Assembly (NCBI GenBank): GCA_963764365.1
Contig: CAVXSI010000009.1
Span: 1-33,234, forward strand
From: VRUE01 sp963764365
GTDB taxonomy: Bacteria; Actinomycetota; Thermoleophilia; Solirubrobacterales; 70-9
Reading direction: 5' to 3'
Length of the DNA stretch: 33,234 nt
This document shows, in pieces, positions 24,557-33,054 of this stretch. Numbering within the stretch: the stretch's first letter is position 1; each line of letters opens with the position of its first letter. The notes under the pieces are model-generated. The model worked only from the letters and a program-made list of their open reading frames with translations. It made no database searches and had not been told where the DNA came from. The position numbers and the translations under genes are program-made.

Positions 24557-26111
24557 TCAGGCGTCTTCGGCGGCGTAGCCCCTCAGCATCGCCTCTTCCT
24601 CGTCGCGCTTCGGGAAGGCGAAGAACACGAGCGCGGCGCCGAGCAGGATCGCGACGATGCCCGCGGTGTAGGCCCAGTTGTCGCCCTGCAGGAAGGAGGC
24701 CTTGGCGGCGGCGATGATCTGTTCGGACTGGCCGGGATACTGGCCGGCGAGGTCGGCGGCGCTGGAGAACGACTTGGTCAGCTCGCCTTCGACGTTCTCG
24801 CTGACCTTGCTCGCGTTCGGCGAGGAGGCGATCGCCGCGCTCGCCGCCGCCGCGTAGCCGGCGGTCAGCAGGGCGCCGAGGATCGACTGCATGATCGCGC
24901 CGCCGAGGTCGCGCTGCAGGTCGGCGGTGCCCGACGCCATCCCCGCCCGCCTGACCGGCACCGAGCCGGTCAGCGAGTGCGAGGCCGGGGTGCCGGCGAA
25001 GCCGACGCCGATGCCGATGAAGGCGTAGCCGAGCCCGACCTTCCAGTAGGCGATGCCTTCCTTCCACAGCAGCAGCATCGTCAGGAAGCCGAGCACGCAG
25101 AAGAGGTAGCCGAGCAGCAGCGTGAAGCGGGCGCCGCGGGCCTCGACCAGCTTCGCCGAGCGCGGCGCGACGACGACCATCAGCAGCGCCGCCGGCAGGA
25201 TCGCCAAGCCCGAGTCGAGGGTCGAGTAGTCGAGCACGTTCTGGAGGAACTGCTGGCCGATGAACATCGCCCCCATCAGCGAGCCGAAGACGATGATCCC
25301 GGCGCAGGCCGCGACCCAGAAGATCCGCCGCGAGGCGACCTCGAGGTCGTAGAGCGGCGACCGCGCACGCCGCTGGCGCAGGACGAAGGCCCCGGTCGCC
25401 GCCAGGGCGACGATCCCCAACCCGATCGCCAGCGCCCCCTTGCCCGGCACCGGCGCCAGGTTGATCCCCAGCACCAGCGCCGCGACCAGCAGCATCGAGA
25501 GGATGCCGCCGAGGTTGTCGACCGGCTCGGTGGTCTCGTTGACGTGGGCGGGGACGTAGCGCCAGGCGAGGAACAGCGCCAGCGCGGCGAGCGGCAGGGT
25601 GACGAGGAAGACCGAGCCCCAGTCGAAGTGCTCGAACAGGGCCCCGGAGATCAGCGGGCCGAGCGAGGCGATCGCGCCGCCGATCGCCGACCAGAGCGCG
25701 ATCGCCCGGGTCCGCGCGTTGCCGGTCCAGAGCGCGGTGATCAGCGCCAGGGTGGTCGGGAAGGCCATCCCGGCGGCGACGCCGCCGAGCAGCCGAGCGA
25801 CGAAGAGGGCCCCGATCGGTGGGCGCCAGCCCGGCCAGCAGCGAGGCCGGGATCGAGAGCCCCATGCCGAGCAGCAGCATCGTCTTGCGCCCGTAGCGGT
25901 CGCCGAGCGCGCCCAGGTAGAGGACCGAGGTGGCGAGGCCGAGCGAGTAGCCGACCGCGATCAGGTTGAGCGTCGTCTGGCCGGAGTCGAAGGCCTTGCC
26001 GATGTCGGGCAGGGCGACGTTGGCGACCGCCAGGTTGAGGTTGGCGACCGCGGCGACGAGGATCAGTGCCGCGAGGACGGGGCCGGCGCGCTTGGGGCTG
26101 CTCGACGCCAT
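24557..26111 (-). pseudogene. MFS exporter (EmrB/QacA-like) interrupted by a frameshift
   Basis: The N-terminal 100 residues (from MASSSPKRAGPVLAAL, with NVALPDIGKAFDSG and LGALGDRYGRKTMLL) are read from ATG 26111. The remaining roughly 420 residues are in another frame. The frames meet after LAGLAPT: removing one base at about 25817 (within 25812-25830) joins it to IGALFVARLLGGVAAG, restoring a normal 14-helix transporter ending at the stop at 24557-24559. Either the gene is newly inactivated or the base is a sequence error. The rest of the coding sequence shows no other damage, so an error or a recent mutation is likely. TAGGTT at 26121-26126, nine bases before the ATG, is its likely -10. 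Confidence 0.85.
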
Positions 26112-26120
26112 GTGCGGTTC

Positions 26121-26126
26121 AACCTA
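26121..26126 (-). promoter_or_regulatory. Candidate -10 of the second MFS gene (leaderless)
   Basis: TAGGTT, nine bases before the ATG at 26111; same hexamer as at tkt. Confidence 0.35.
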
Positions 26127-26182
26127 CCTGGGATGACGGTCCTCACGCCCGGGCTCGCCCCGCCCTGAGAGGATTGCCGGCG

Positions 26183-27187
26183 ATGAGCCTGGAGAAAAAG
26201 CGGCCGGAGGCGCCGCGCAGCGAGAAGGTGCTGCCCGGCGTCTGGCGGCTGCGGCTGCCGCTGCCCTGGCCCGGCGTCCCCCACGGCAACGTCTGGGCGG
26301 TCGCCGCCGACGGCGGCATCGTCCTCTTCGACACCGGGATCGGCGGCAAGGGCGGGCTGCGCCGCTTCGACCTCGCCCTCGCCCAGGCCGGCTTCGGGCT
26401 CGAGGACGTGCGGCTGGTCGTCTGCACCCACTCCCACACCGACCACTACGGGCTGGCGGCGCCGATCGTCGCGGGCGCCGGCTGCGAGCTCTGGATGCAT
26501 CCGCGCTGGGAGCACGTGCGGCTGCTCGCCGACGACCCCGCGGCGGCGCTCGAGCAGCGGATCGAGGTGGCGCGGCAGAGCGGCGTCCCGGCGGCCTCGC
26601 TGGAGCGCTACCGCGAGTCGCGAAGCGGCGACGACGACAACGGCATCGACGCGATCGTCGAGCCCGACCGCGAGCTCGTCCCCGGCGTCGAGGTGGAGAC
26701 CGACCTCGGGACCTGGCAGGTCCACGAGACCCCGGGGCACGCCCCCTCCCACGTCGTCCTGCACCAGCCCGAGCGCCGGCTGATGATCTCCGGCGACCAC
26801 CTGCTCGGCCGCACCGTCCTCTTCTTCGACCACGGCCACAGCCCCGACCCGATCGGCGAATTCCTCAGCAGCCTCGAGGAGGTCGAGCCACTCGAGGTGG
26901 ATCTGGTGCTGCCCGGGCACGGCCGCCCCTTCCGCGACCCCGAGGCGAAGATCGCCGAGGCGCGGCGCCAGGTCGAGGAGCTGCTCGGCAAGGTGCGCGA
27001 GGCGCTGGCCGGCGGCGAGCGGACCGCGTTCGAGATCGTCGGCGAGATCGTCGGCGCCGAGAACCTCAACACCCCGGTCAGCGCCTGGGTCCTGCAGATC
27101 GTCCTCTCCTGCCTCGACCACCTGACGATCCTCGGCGAGGTCGCCTCGGTCGAGGGCAGCGACCCGCGGGTCTGGAAAGCGGCCTAG
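26183..27187 (+). CDS. MBL-fold metallo-hydrolase
   Basis: A 334-residue metallo-beta-lactamase-fold enzyme. The zinc motif HSHTDH is at 83-88, with further metal ligands in ETPGHAPSHVV, the Asp of ISGDHLL and the His of PGHGRPF. The C-terminal helical extension (about 255-334), with a winged-helix-like LBD matching the ELLGKVREAL...TAFEIVGEIVG pattern, is typical of the glyoxalase-II/LACTB2-like subgroup. The substrate is probably a thioester, lactone or phosphodiester, and cannot be fixed. The ATG at 26183 has AGAGGA nine bases upstream. It is divergent from the broken exporter. Confidence 0.93.
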   Translation: MSLEKKRPEAPRSEKVLPGVWRLRLPLPWPGVPHGNVWAVAADGGIVLFDTGIGGKGGLRRFDLALAQAGFGLEDVRLVVCTHSHTDHYGLAAPIVAGAGCELWMHPRWEHVRLLADDPAAALEQRIEVARQSGVPAASLERYRESRSGDDDNGIDAIVEPDRELVPGVEVETDLGTWQVHETPGHAPSHVVLHQPERRLMISGDHLLGRTVLFFDHGHSPDPIGEFLSSLEEVEPLEVDLVLPGHGRPFRDPEAKIAEARRQVEELLGKVREALAGGERTAFEIVGEIVGAENLNTPVSAWVLQIVLSCLDHLTILGEVASVEGSDPRVWKAA

Positions 27188-27195
27188 CAAGCAGG

Positions 27196-27201
27196 TACGT
27201 T
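27196..27201 (+). promoter_or_regulatory. Candidate -10 of the Vps62-like gene (leaderless)
   Basis: TACGTT, seven bases before ATG 27209. It supports that start over the TTG at 27200. Confidence 0.35.
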
Positions 27202-27208
27202 GGCGGGA

Positions 27209-29176
27209 ATGACCCGCCTGCGCCGCTCGCCGATCGGCTGCGCGACGATCGCGCTGCTCTGCCTGGCCGTGGCCGCGCCCGCCGCCGCGGCGCCGGCGCC
27301 CGCGAGCGGTGGGACCCCCGCGCAGCGGCTGGTCCACGCCTACTCGCCGCGGCTGGTGATCCGCGAACAGGAACACCCGCCCTGCGAAACGACCGCCGAG
27401 CAGTACGAGGCGACGACGGTCGGCACCGTGCTCGGCAACCCGGCGGTGACGCTGACCAGGATCGCGCCGAACGGCCGGGAAGTCGTGGTCAAGCGGGGCC
27501 CGACGGCGGCCGACATCGCCCGGCTCGGCGAAGGCTTCCACCTCAACCTGCCGGGCGACCCGCTCGGCGACACCTGCGTCTACGCCAGGGACTTCGCCAA
27601 GCTGAAGCGCGAGGGCAGGGCGCCGGCGGCGACCTACGCCCACATCGCCCGCGAAGCGGGCCACCCCGGCTTCGTCCTGCAGTACTGGTTCTTCTGGTAT
27701 TTCAACCAGTTCAACGACCTGCACGAGGGCGACTGGGAGGGGATGCAGATCACCTTCCCCGACGCCTCGGGACCGCGGCAGGCGCTGGCCGAGGGACCGG
27801 ACGAAATCGCCCTCTTCCAGCACGCCGGCGGCGAGAAGGCGAACTGGGAATCGGGCAAGGTCGAGAAGGAAGGGACGCACCCCGTCGTCTACCCGGCGGC
27901 CGGCTCGCACGCGACCTTCTACGACTCCGCGATCTACCTGCAGAACGGCCGCAGGGGCTCCGGCGTCGGCTGCGACAACACCACCGCCCCGCATCGGAAA
28001 ATCGCCGTGCGGCCGATCCTGGTGCCGACGCACCCCGGCCCGGCCAGCCCCTTCCGCTGGCTCGACTACGAAGGTCGCTGGGGGCAGAAGGAGCAGAGCT
28101 TCAACAACGGCCCGACCGGGCCGTCGACGAAGCGCAGCTGGCTCGAACCGTTCGCCTGGATGGAAGGGATCCGCACGACCAGCCCGACCCTGCCGGTCGG
28201 CTCGGTGCTGGGCCCGACCGTGAGCGACGCCTTCTGCGGCACGGTCGCCGACGTCACCAGCTTCCTCAACGCCTCCCAACGGACCCCCTGGATCCTCTGG
28301 GCCTTCCCGATCGCCTTCGCGCTGCTGGTCGCGCTGATCGCCTGGCGCACCCGCTGGCGGCCGGTCGACCTCAGTCTGTTGCGAGCCCCCCGTGCCTTCG
28401 GCCAGATCGTCGTCACCGCCGTCCGCCTCTACTGGCGGCACTGGCGGGCGTTCGTCCCGATCGGCCTCAGCGCGATCCTGATCGTCGGCGGGCTGAGGGC
28501 GCTGAGCTGGCTGCTGACCGGCGGCGACACCGGCCGCAGCCTCGACAGCAGATCGGGGGTCTCCGGGCTGCACGTGGCGGTCGGCGAAGTGCTCGCCGGG
28601 ATCGGGCTGCCGGTCGCCTCGGCGGTCGTCGCGGCAGTCGCGATCGTCGCCGTCGGCCAGGTCGCGGAGGGCGGCACCACCAGCTTCGCGGCCGCCTACC
28701 GCGGCATGTGGCGGCGGTTCCGCCGCGTCGTCGGCGCCGAGCTGCTGGCGATGCTGATGCTGCTGGCGATGGCGATCACGATCGTCGGCATCCCCTTCGC
28801 CGCCTGGAAGTACGTCGGCTGGCTCTTCGTCCAGCAGCAGATCCTGTTCGAGAACCGCACCGTGCGCGAAGCCTTCCGCGGCAGCTCCGGCGTCGTCCGC
28901 GGACGCTGGTGGTACACGCTGCGGGTCGCCGCCTTCTTCTGGCTGGTCAGCACGATCGCCGGCCCGATCCTCGGCTTCGCGCTGATCTTCACCTACCTGC
29001 CGCTGCTGCTGATCAACGCGATCGGCACGGTCGTCTTCGCCCTCTTGATCCCCTACGTGACGATCGGCCAGACGCTCCTCTACTACGACCTCGAGGCGCT
29101 GGGCGAGAAGGCGCCGGCGAAGTGGCGGTCGCGGCTGCCGCGGCCTCGGCGCCGGGCGGCCGCCGCCGAGGCCTGA
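27209..29176 (+). CDS. Secreted Vps62-related domain protein with C-terminal membrane region
   Basis: A 655-residue protein. A signal peptide (TRLRRSPIGCATIALLCLA, cleavage after AAAA) is followed by an extracytoplasmic domain of about 330 residues. This has the Vps62-type features HAYSPRLVIREQEHPP at the start, a LHEGDWEGMQI motif near residue 178, and YPAAGSHATFY. A first membrane helix (WILWAFPIAFALLVALIAW) comes at about 365-385. A C-terminal region follows with about five more helices, resembling glycerophosphodiesterase-type membrane domains (FGQIVVTAVRLYWRHWRAF). The function of bacterial Vps62-like proteins is unknown to me. The fusion of this domain to a polytopic tail is notable. 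Confidence 0.85.
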   Translation: MTRLRRSPIGCATIALLCLAVAAPAAAAPAPASGGTPAQRLVHAYSPRLVIREQEHPPCETTAEQYEATTVGTVLGNPAVTLTRIAPNGREVVVKRGPTAADIARLGEGFHLNLPGDPLGDTCVYARDFAKLKREGRAPAATYAHIAREAGHPGFVLQYWFFWYFNQFNDLHEGDWEGMQITFPDASGPRQALAEGPDEIALFQHAGGEKANWESGKVEKEGTHPVVYPAAGSHATFYDSAIYLQNGRRGSGVGCDNTTAPHRKIAVRPILVPTHPGPASPFRWLDYEGRWGQKEQSFNNGPTGPSTKRSWLEPFAWMEGIRTTSPTLPVGSVLGPTVSDAFCGTVADVTSFLNASQRTPWILWAFPIAFALLVALIAWRTRWRPVDLSLLRAPRAFGQIVVTAVRLYWRHWRAFVPIGLSAILIVGGLRALSWLLTGGDTGRSLDSRSGVSGLHVAVGEVLAGIGLPVASAVVAAVAIVAVGQVAEGGTTSFAAAYRGMWRRFRRVVGAELLAMLMLLAMAITIVGIPFAAWKYVGWLFVQQQILFENRTVREAFRGSSGVVRGRWWYTLRVAAFFWLVSTIAGPILGFALIFTYLPLLLINAIGTVVFALLIPYVTIGQTLLYYDLEALGEKAPAKWRSRLPRPRRRAAAAEA

Positions 29177-29183
29177 GCCGGGT

Positions 29184-29189
29184 TAAGTT
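29184..29189 (+). promoter_or_regulatory. Candidate -10 of the metallophosphoesterase gene
   Basis: TAAGTT, six bases before the ATG at 29196, directly after the upstream stop at 29174-29176. Confidence 0.3.
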
Positions 29190-29195
29190 GTCGCG

Positions 29196-29792
29196 ATGAA
29201 GCTGCTCGCCTTCAGCGATCTGCACCGAGACCTCGGCCAGGGCGCCGAGCTGGCGGCGATGGCGGCCGGGGCCGACGTCGTGATCGGGGCAGGCGACTTC
29301 GCCTCGGTGCACGAGGGGCTGGTGGAGACGATCGCGGTGCTGGCGGCGATCGAGACGCCGACCGTGCTGGTCCCCGGCAACAACGAGACCGACGAGGCTC
29401 TGCGCGAGGCGGCGGCGGGCTGGAGCGCCGCGACCGTCCTGCACGGCGAGGGCACGACGATCGACGGGGTCGAGTTCTTCGGGCTCGGCGCGGGGGTGCC
29501 GGTGACGCCCTGGGAGTGGAGCTTCGACCTCGACGACGAGGCGGCGGCGGCGAAGCTCGCGGCCTGCCCGGAGGGCGCGGTCCTGGTCCTGCACTCGCCG
29601 CCGCAGGGCCACTGCGACGCCAATGGCGGCGGTGACCACTTCGGCAGCGAGGCGCTGCTGCGGGCGATCGAGCGGAAGCGCCCGCGGCTCGCCGTCTGCG
29701 GCCACATCCACGAGTCCTGGGGCTGCGAGAGCCGGATCGGCGAGACGCCGCTTCGCAACCTCGGCCCGAAGGGAACCTGGCTCGAGATCTAG
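29196..29792 (+). CDS. Metallophosphoesterase
   Basis: A 198-residue calcineurin-like phosphoesterase. The dimetal motifs appear in order: FSDLH (Asp8, His10), GAGDF (Asp40 region), GNNE, LHSPPQGH, and GHIHES. The substrate is not identifiable; relatives act on nucleotides, cyclic nucleotides or proteins. It starts 20 bp after the Vps62-like gene and is followed, after a 5-bp gap, by the convergent TetR-like gene. The ATG at 29196 gives the standard N-terminus MKLLAFSDLH. Confidence 0.92.
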   Translation: MKLLAFSDLHRDLGQGAELAAMAAGADVVIGAGDFASVHEGLVETIAVLAAIETPTVLVPGNNETDEALREAAAGWSAATVLHGEGTTIDGVEFFGLGAGVPVTPWEWSFDLDDEAAAAKLAACPEGAVLVLHSPPQGHCDANGGGDHFGSEALLRAIERKRPRLAVCGHIHESWGCESRIGETPLRNLGPKGTWLEI

Positions 29793-29797
29793 AGGCC

Positions 29798-30280
29798 CTA
29801 GCCGGAGCGGGCCTGCTCGGCGGCGATGCGCCGCGCCTCGGCGGTGCCGAGGTACGGGGTGAGGACGAACTGGGTCGCCTCCTCGGCCAGCGCGGGAAGC
29901 TCGGCCGCCCGGCCCATGTCGAGGCGCTGGGCAATCAGCATCGCGATCCCGCCTGTCATCGCCTTCTCGATGATCTCCGGCAGCCGCTCCCCCTCAGGGC
30001 GCAGCGCCCGGCCCGGCAGCAGCCGCGCGCCGAAGTGGGAGAGCAGGCGCTCGTAGCGCGCGTAGCCCTCGCGGCCGGCGGCGAGGGCGTCGTTGGTCAG
30101 CGCCTGCGCCGAATCCGGCTCGGCGGCGGCGAAGTCGAGCGCCGCCCGGACGGCGGCGGCGACCTGCGCCGGCCACTCCTCCTCAGCCGCGCAGGCCGGC
30201 TCGATCCGCACCTGGAGGCGGGCGAAAGCAGCCTCGAAGGCGTTGACGAAGCCGTCCTGGTCGCGCGCGGCGACGCTCAT
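29798..30280 (-). CDS. TetR-type regulatory (ligand-binding) domain without HTH
   Basis: A 160-residue helical protein resembling the C-terminal part of TetR regulators: FVNAFEAAFARLQVRIEPAC, then AAAVRAALDFAAAEPDSAQ, LLSHFGARLLPG and a terminal EATQFVLTPYLGTAEARRIA. The N-terminal DNA-binding domain (about 50-60 residues) is absent: the reading frame begins at the first helix of the ligand domain. No HTH-coding sequence is in the 62 bp upstream. TATGAT at 30289-30294 lies eight bases before the ATG, so the gene seems to have its own promoter. It may be a truncated regulator or a genuine HTH-less partner that dimerises with a full-length TetR. Confidence 0.82.
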   Translation of the reverse strand: MSVAARDQDGFVNAFEAAFARLQVRIEPACAAEEEWPAQVAAAVRAALDFAAAEPDSAQALTNDALAAGREGYARYERLLSHFGARLLPGRALRPEGERLPEIIEKAMTGGIAMLIAQRLDMGRAAELPALAEEATQFVLTPYLGTAEARRIAAEQARSG

Positions 30281-30288
30281 CCCCGCGG

Positions 30289-30294
30289 ATCATA
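30289..30294 (-). promoter_or_regulatory. Near-consensus -10 of the HTH-less TetR gene
   Basis: TATGAT, five of six matching TATAAT, eight bases before the ATG at 30280. Confidence 0.45.
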
Positions 30295-30342
30295 AACATC
30301 GGTGTCTGCTCCTGCCGGAGCAACTCGGTGGCGGTACGACCG

Positions 30343-31026
30343 TCAAACCGAGACGGTGACCGGGAAGGTCGCCACCCAGATCGTGGCGCCGACGAAGAGC
30401 AGGTAGCCGAGCGCGAGGACGGCGACGCGCTGCGAGGGCACGCTCAGCTTGGTGCTGATGCCGGCGAAGAACAGCGCCGCGGCGAAGAGGACGACGGCGA
30501 GCACGTAGTTGTCCGAGCGCTGGTTTGACTGGCGCGCTTCGGCCGTCGCCCCTTCGGCTTCGCGGAGCAGCTTCTGCGATTCGGTTTCGCTGGCGAGCTT
30601 GTATTGCGGCATCGCGAACGGGACCGGCGGCGCCTTCGGGTTCTTCAGCGGATCCGTGGCGATCCAAGCCTTGACGGCGGGCTCGAATTCGGCCCGGAAC
30701 CGATCGAAGTAGAAGTGCGCGAGCTCGTGTTCCTTCGACGCGTAGGCGTTGACCCACTGGGTGAACGTCAGCACGTCGACCTGCGTCTCCTGCCCCGCTT
30801 CGGTCGAGGCCCGCGTCGACTCGACCCGGGCTGCGTTCGCCCTGCTGAAGTCGATCGCCTGCACCCCGCTCCAGCGCGACGACTGGTAGGAGCTCCAGGC
30901 CGTGGCGACCGCCGCGATCGCCAGCAGGATCGTCGCCAGCAGCTCGAGGTGCAGGTGCATTCGGTCGAGCCGGCCGTGACCCGCGGAACCTGCTCGAGCC
31001 TCACCGGGATCGGATGCCGACGGCAT
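30343..31026 (-). CDS. DUF4337 membrane protein
   Basis: A 227-residue protein of the DUF4337 type. The N-terminal helix LELLATILLAIAAVATAWSS (about residues 27-46) is followed by YQSSRWSGVQAIDFSRANAAR, a long periplasmic or cytoplasmic middle region with charged helices, and two C-terminal helices (YVLAVVLFAAALFFAGIS; VAVLALGYLLFVGATIWVA). The function of the family is not known. The ATG at 31026 is favoured by TACGCT six bases upstream; a longer in-frame start at 31173 adds non-family sequence. It diverges from the methyltransferase gene. Confidence 0.88.
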   Translation of the reverse strand: MPSASDPGEARAGSAGHGRLDRMHLHLELLATILLAIAAVATAWSSYQSSRWSGVQAIDFSRANAARVESTRASTEAGQETQVDVLTFTQWVNAYASKEHELAHFYFDRFRAEFEPAVKAWIATDPLKNPKAPPVPFAMPQYKLASETESQKLLREAEGATAEARQSNQRSDNYVLAVVLFAAALFFAGISTKLSVPSQRVAVLALGYLLFVGATIWVATFPVTVSV

Positions 31027-31032
31027 CGGCGA

Positions 31033-31038
31033 AGCGTA
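31033..31038 (-). promoter_or_regulatory. Candidate -10 of the DUF4337 gene (leaderless)
   Basis: TACGCT, six bases before the ATG at 31026. It overlaps a second possible TATACG register. Confidence 0.35.
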
Positions 31039-31148
31039 TATCGACGGCCCCCTGAAACGGCCCTCGCCCCACGCGCCGCCGCCGGTCTCCTCGTCGGGAT
31101 CTCCGGTGACGAATCGGTGCCGCCCCCTCTTCCGTGACGGCCCCGGGG

Positions 31149-31154
31149 CATAAT
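31149..31154 (+). promoter_or_regulatory. Candidate -10 of the methyltransferase gene
   Basis: CATAAT, 39 bases before the ATG at 31194. This gene has a leader with an AGAGAGGA ribosome-binding site, in contrast to its neighbours. No convincing -35 is visible. Confidence 0.3.
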
Positions 31155-31193
31155 CCCGGTGGGGGCGTTGCAACCACTCGAGAGAGGATTACG

Positions 31194-32276
31194 ATGGCTA
31201 CTTCTCCCACAACCACCGCGACCGCCCGCGACGCTCTCGTCCAGCGCCTCTTCGACGGGGTGCTCGGCATGATCGACGTCTATACCGTCTACATGGGCGA
31301 CCGGCTCGGCATCTATCGCGCCCTGGCGGAGGGCAAGGCGACCGAGGAGGAGATCGCCACCGCCACCGGCAGCGACCGACGCTACCTGCGCGAGTGGCTC
31401 GAGCAGCAGGCGGTTGCCGGCCTGATCGAGGTCGACGAGGCCTCCAAGCCCGCGAAGGAGCGGCGCTACACATTGCCGGACGCCCACGCCGAGGTGCTCC
31501 TGGATCGCGATAGCCCGAGCTACATGGCAGCGTTCGCCCGAATGATGGCCGGCCTGGTACGCCCGCTGCCGCAGGTGATGGAGGCGTTCCGGACCGGGGA
31601 AGGGGTTGCCTACGCGACGTTCGATGTCGACTTCCTCGCCGGGCAGGGCGAGATGAACCGCGTCCAGTTCGTCAACTCGCTGGCGAGCGAGTGGATGCCC
31701 GCCCTTCCGGACGTACACGAGCGCCTGCGGTCGGGCGGGCGAGTCGCCGACGTCGCCTGCGGCGCCGGTTGGTCGACGATCGCCCTCGCGCGCGCCTACC
31801 CCCGAGCGGAGGTGCACGGCCTCGACCTCGACGCAGCGTCGATCGATCTCGCACGGGCCAACGCCGCGGCGGAGGGGATGGAGCTCCGCTTCGAGGCCCG
31901 CGACGCCGCGGACCCGGGCTTGAGCGGCCACTACGACCTGGTCACCTGCTTCGAGGCGGTGCACGACATGGCGCGCCCGGTCGAGTCGCTGCGAGGGATG
32001 CGCTCGCTGCTGGGTGACGACGGCGTCCTGCTGATCGGCGACGAGCGCGTGGCCGATCGGTTCACCGCGCCGGGCGACGAGGTCGAGCGACTGATGTACG
32101 GGTTCAGCGTCTTCCACTGCCTCGCCGTCGGCCGCGAAGAGCAACCTTCGGCTGCCACGGGTACGGCGATGCGGCCTGAGACGCTGCGCGGGTACGCCGA
32201 GGCGGCGGGGTTCGCGGGGTTCGCGATCCTCCCGATCGAGAACGACTTCTGGCGCTTCTACCGGCTCGAAGGGTGA
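31194..32276 (+). CDS. SAM-dependent class I methyltransferase
   Basis: A 360-residue protein. The N-terminal 100 residues form a winged-helix-like region (YRALAEGKATEEEIATATGS...YLREWLEQQAVAGLIE) used for dimerisation in this class of O-methyltransferase-like enzymes. The Rossmann domain starts near residue 180 with the SAM-binding VADVACGAGWSTIALA, then VHGLDLDAASIDLARANA and the YDLVTCFEAVHD segment. The methyl acceptor is unknown. An AGAGAGGA site lies about seven bases before the ATG at 31194. It is flanked by divergent DUF4337 and convergent vapC genes. Confidence 0.92.
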   Translation: MATSPTTTATARDALVQRLFDGVLGMIDVYTVYMGDRLGIYRALAEGKATEEEIATATGSDRRYLREWLEQQAVAGLIEVDEASKPAKERRYTLPDAHAEVLLDRDSPSYMAAFARMMAGLVRPLPQVMEAFRTGEGVAYATFDVDFLAGQGEMNRVQFVNSLASEWMPALPDVHERLRSGGRVADVACGAGWSTIALARAYPRAEVHGLDLDAASIDLARANAAAEGMELRFEARDAADPGLSGHYDLVTCFEAVHDMARPVESLRGMRSLLGDDGVLLIGDERVADRFTAPGDEVERLMYGFSVFHCLAVGREEQPSAATGTAMRPETLRGYAEAAGFAGFAILPIENDFWRFYRLEG

Positions 32277-32349
32277 CTGGCCCGACCCCCTGAAATCAGT
32301 CCGGCGACGATTCGCTCGCGGAACTCCCGGGGATCCTGCCTTGGCATTC

Positions 32350-32373
32350 GACTCCTTCGGTAGGGCCGGAGTC
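32350..32373. terminator. Weak hairpin between convergent genes
   Basis: GACTCC (32350-32355) pairs with GGAGTC (32368-32373) across 12 bases, in the 130-bp gap between the methyltransferase and vapC stops. There is no T-run. Nothing else is seen in this gap. Confidence 0.2.
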
Positions 32374-32406
32374 TCATGCATCGTGGCCCAGTCTGCGGGG
32401 GCTAGA

Positions 32407-32790
32407 TCAGACCGAGATCACCGCGACGTCGGCGAACGAGGAGAAGTCCTCGTCCTGCGTGACCACGGCGGCGCCGTGGCGCAGAGCCGTCGCGGCGATC
32501 CAGGTGTCGTGGCGGCGCAGCTTCCTGCCGCGCGCCAGCTCCGCCGAGGCGAGGCGGGCAAAGCAGTTGGCTACCTCGGGGTCGACCGGCAGCAAGGGGT
32601 AGGCGGCGCGCACCCGCGACAGCGTCGCGAGGCGAGCGGCGCGGGAGGCCTCGCCCTTGGCTCGAAGCACGCCCAGTTCGAGCTCGCTGGCGGTAATCAC
32701 CGAGACGGCGATCTCCTCGGGAAGCTCACCGAGCTCCCGACCCGCCTCCTGGGCGACGAAGACCGAGGTGTCGGCGACGGCCCGGCTCAA
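32407..32790 (-). CDS. vapC: PIN-domain ribonuclease toxin (VapC-like)
   Basis: A 127-residue PIN-domain nuclease. The acidic metal-binding set is present: Asp7 in VADTSVF, Glu36 in TASELELG, Asp95 in RRHDTWIAA, and Asp113/Asp115 in TQDEDF. VapC toxins cleave tRNA or rRNA unless bound by their antitoxin. It begins with TTG at 32790, which overlaps the antitoxin stop (TTGA), so it is translated from the same mRNA. No other start fits the family N-terminus. Length and motifs are intact, so it is probably functional. Confidence 0.9.
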   Translation of the reverse strand: MSRAVADTSVFVAQEAGRELGELPEEIAVSVITASELELGVLRAKGEASRAARLATLSRVRAAYPLLPVDPEVANCFARLASAELARGRKLRRHDTWIAATALRHGAAVVTQDEDFSSFADVAVISV

Positions 32791-33038
32791 GCGTCCTCGA
32801 GCTCGGCGCCGCGGACCTCGGCGAGGTCGGCAAGCAGCGCCGGGTCGGCGGGCGCCTCGTGCACGATGCGCCGCAACTCCGTGGCGGGAACCCAAGGATC
32901 GCGCTGCTCGGAGTGAGGGAGGATGTCGGCCACCGGGCGGCGGTTGACCGTGAGCGTCAGCCGCTCGCCGGCTTCCACCTCGGAAACCACCGCGGCGGTC
33001 GAGTTGCGCAGCTCGCGGACTGAGACGGTGCGGCTCAT
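32787..33038 (-). CDS. Phd/YefM-type antitoxin (VapB partner)
   Basis: An 83-residue protein. The N-terminal half, MSRTVSVRELRNSTAAVVSEVE, is a Phd/YefM DNA-binding and dimerisation domain, followed by GERLTLTVNRRPVADILPH. The C-terminal half (RIVHEAPADPALLADLAEVRG) would wrap the PIN toxin. The ATG at 33038 is preferred over an upstream in-frame ATG (33095) because TACAGT lies six bases before it, within an inverted repeat. It is the first gene of the toxin-antitoxin pair and probably represses its own promoter together with VapC. Confidence 0.9.
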   Translation of the reverse strand: MSRTVSVRELRNSTAAVVSEVEAGERLTLTVNRRPVADILPHSEQRDPWVPATELRRIVHEAPADPALLADLAEVRGAELEDA

Positions 33039-33054
33039 GTGCTGACTGTAGCAC
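33039..33054 (-). promoter_or_regulatory. Inverted repeat around the vapBC -10 element
   Basis: GTGCT (33039-33043) and AGCAC (33050-33054) flank a six-base centre. On the minus strand TACAGT (33050-33045) is the likely -10, six bases before the antitoxin ATG. It is probably the autoregulatory operator. The remaining 140 bp up to the tRNA hold no further feature I can support. Confidence 0.45.

Noticed and set aside
26063..28573. Long minus-strand open frame opposite the MBL hydrolase and Vps62-like gene
   Set aside because: Shadow of two genes with clear motifs on the plus strand; composition is typical of antisense GC-rich frames.
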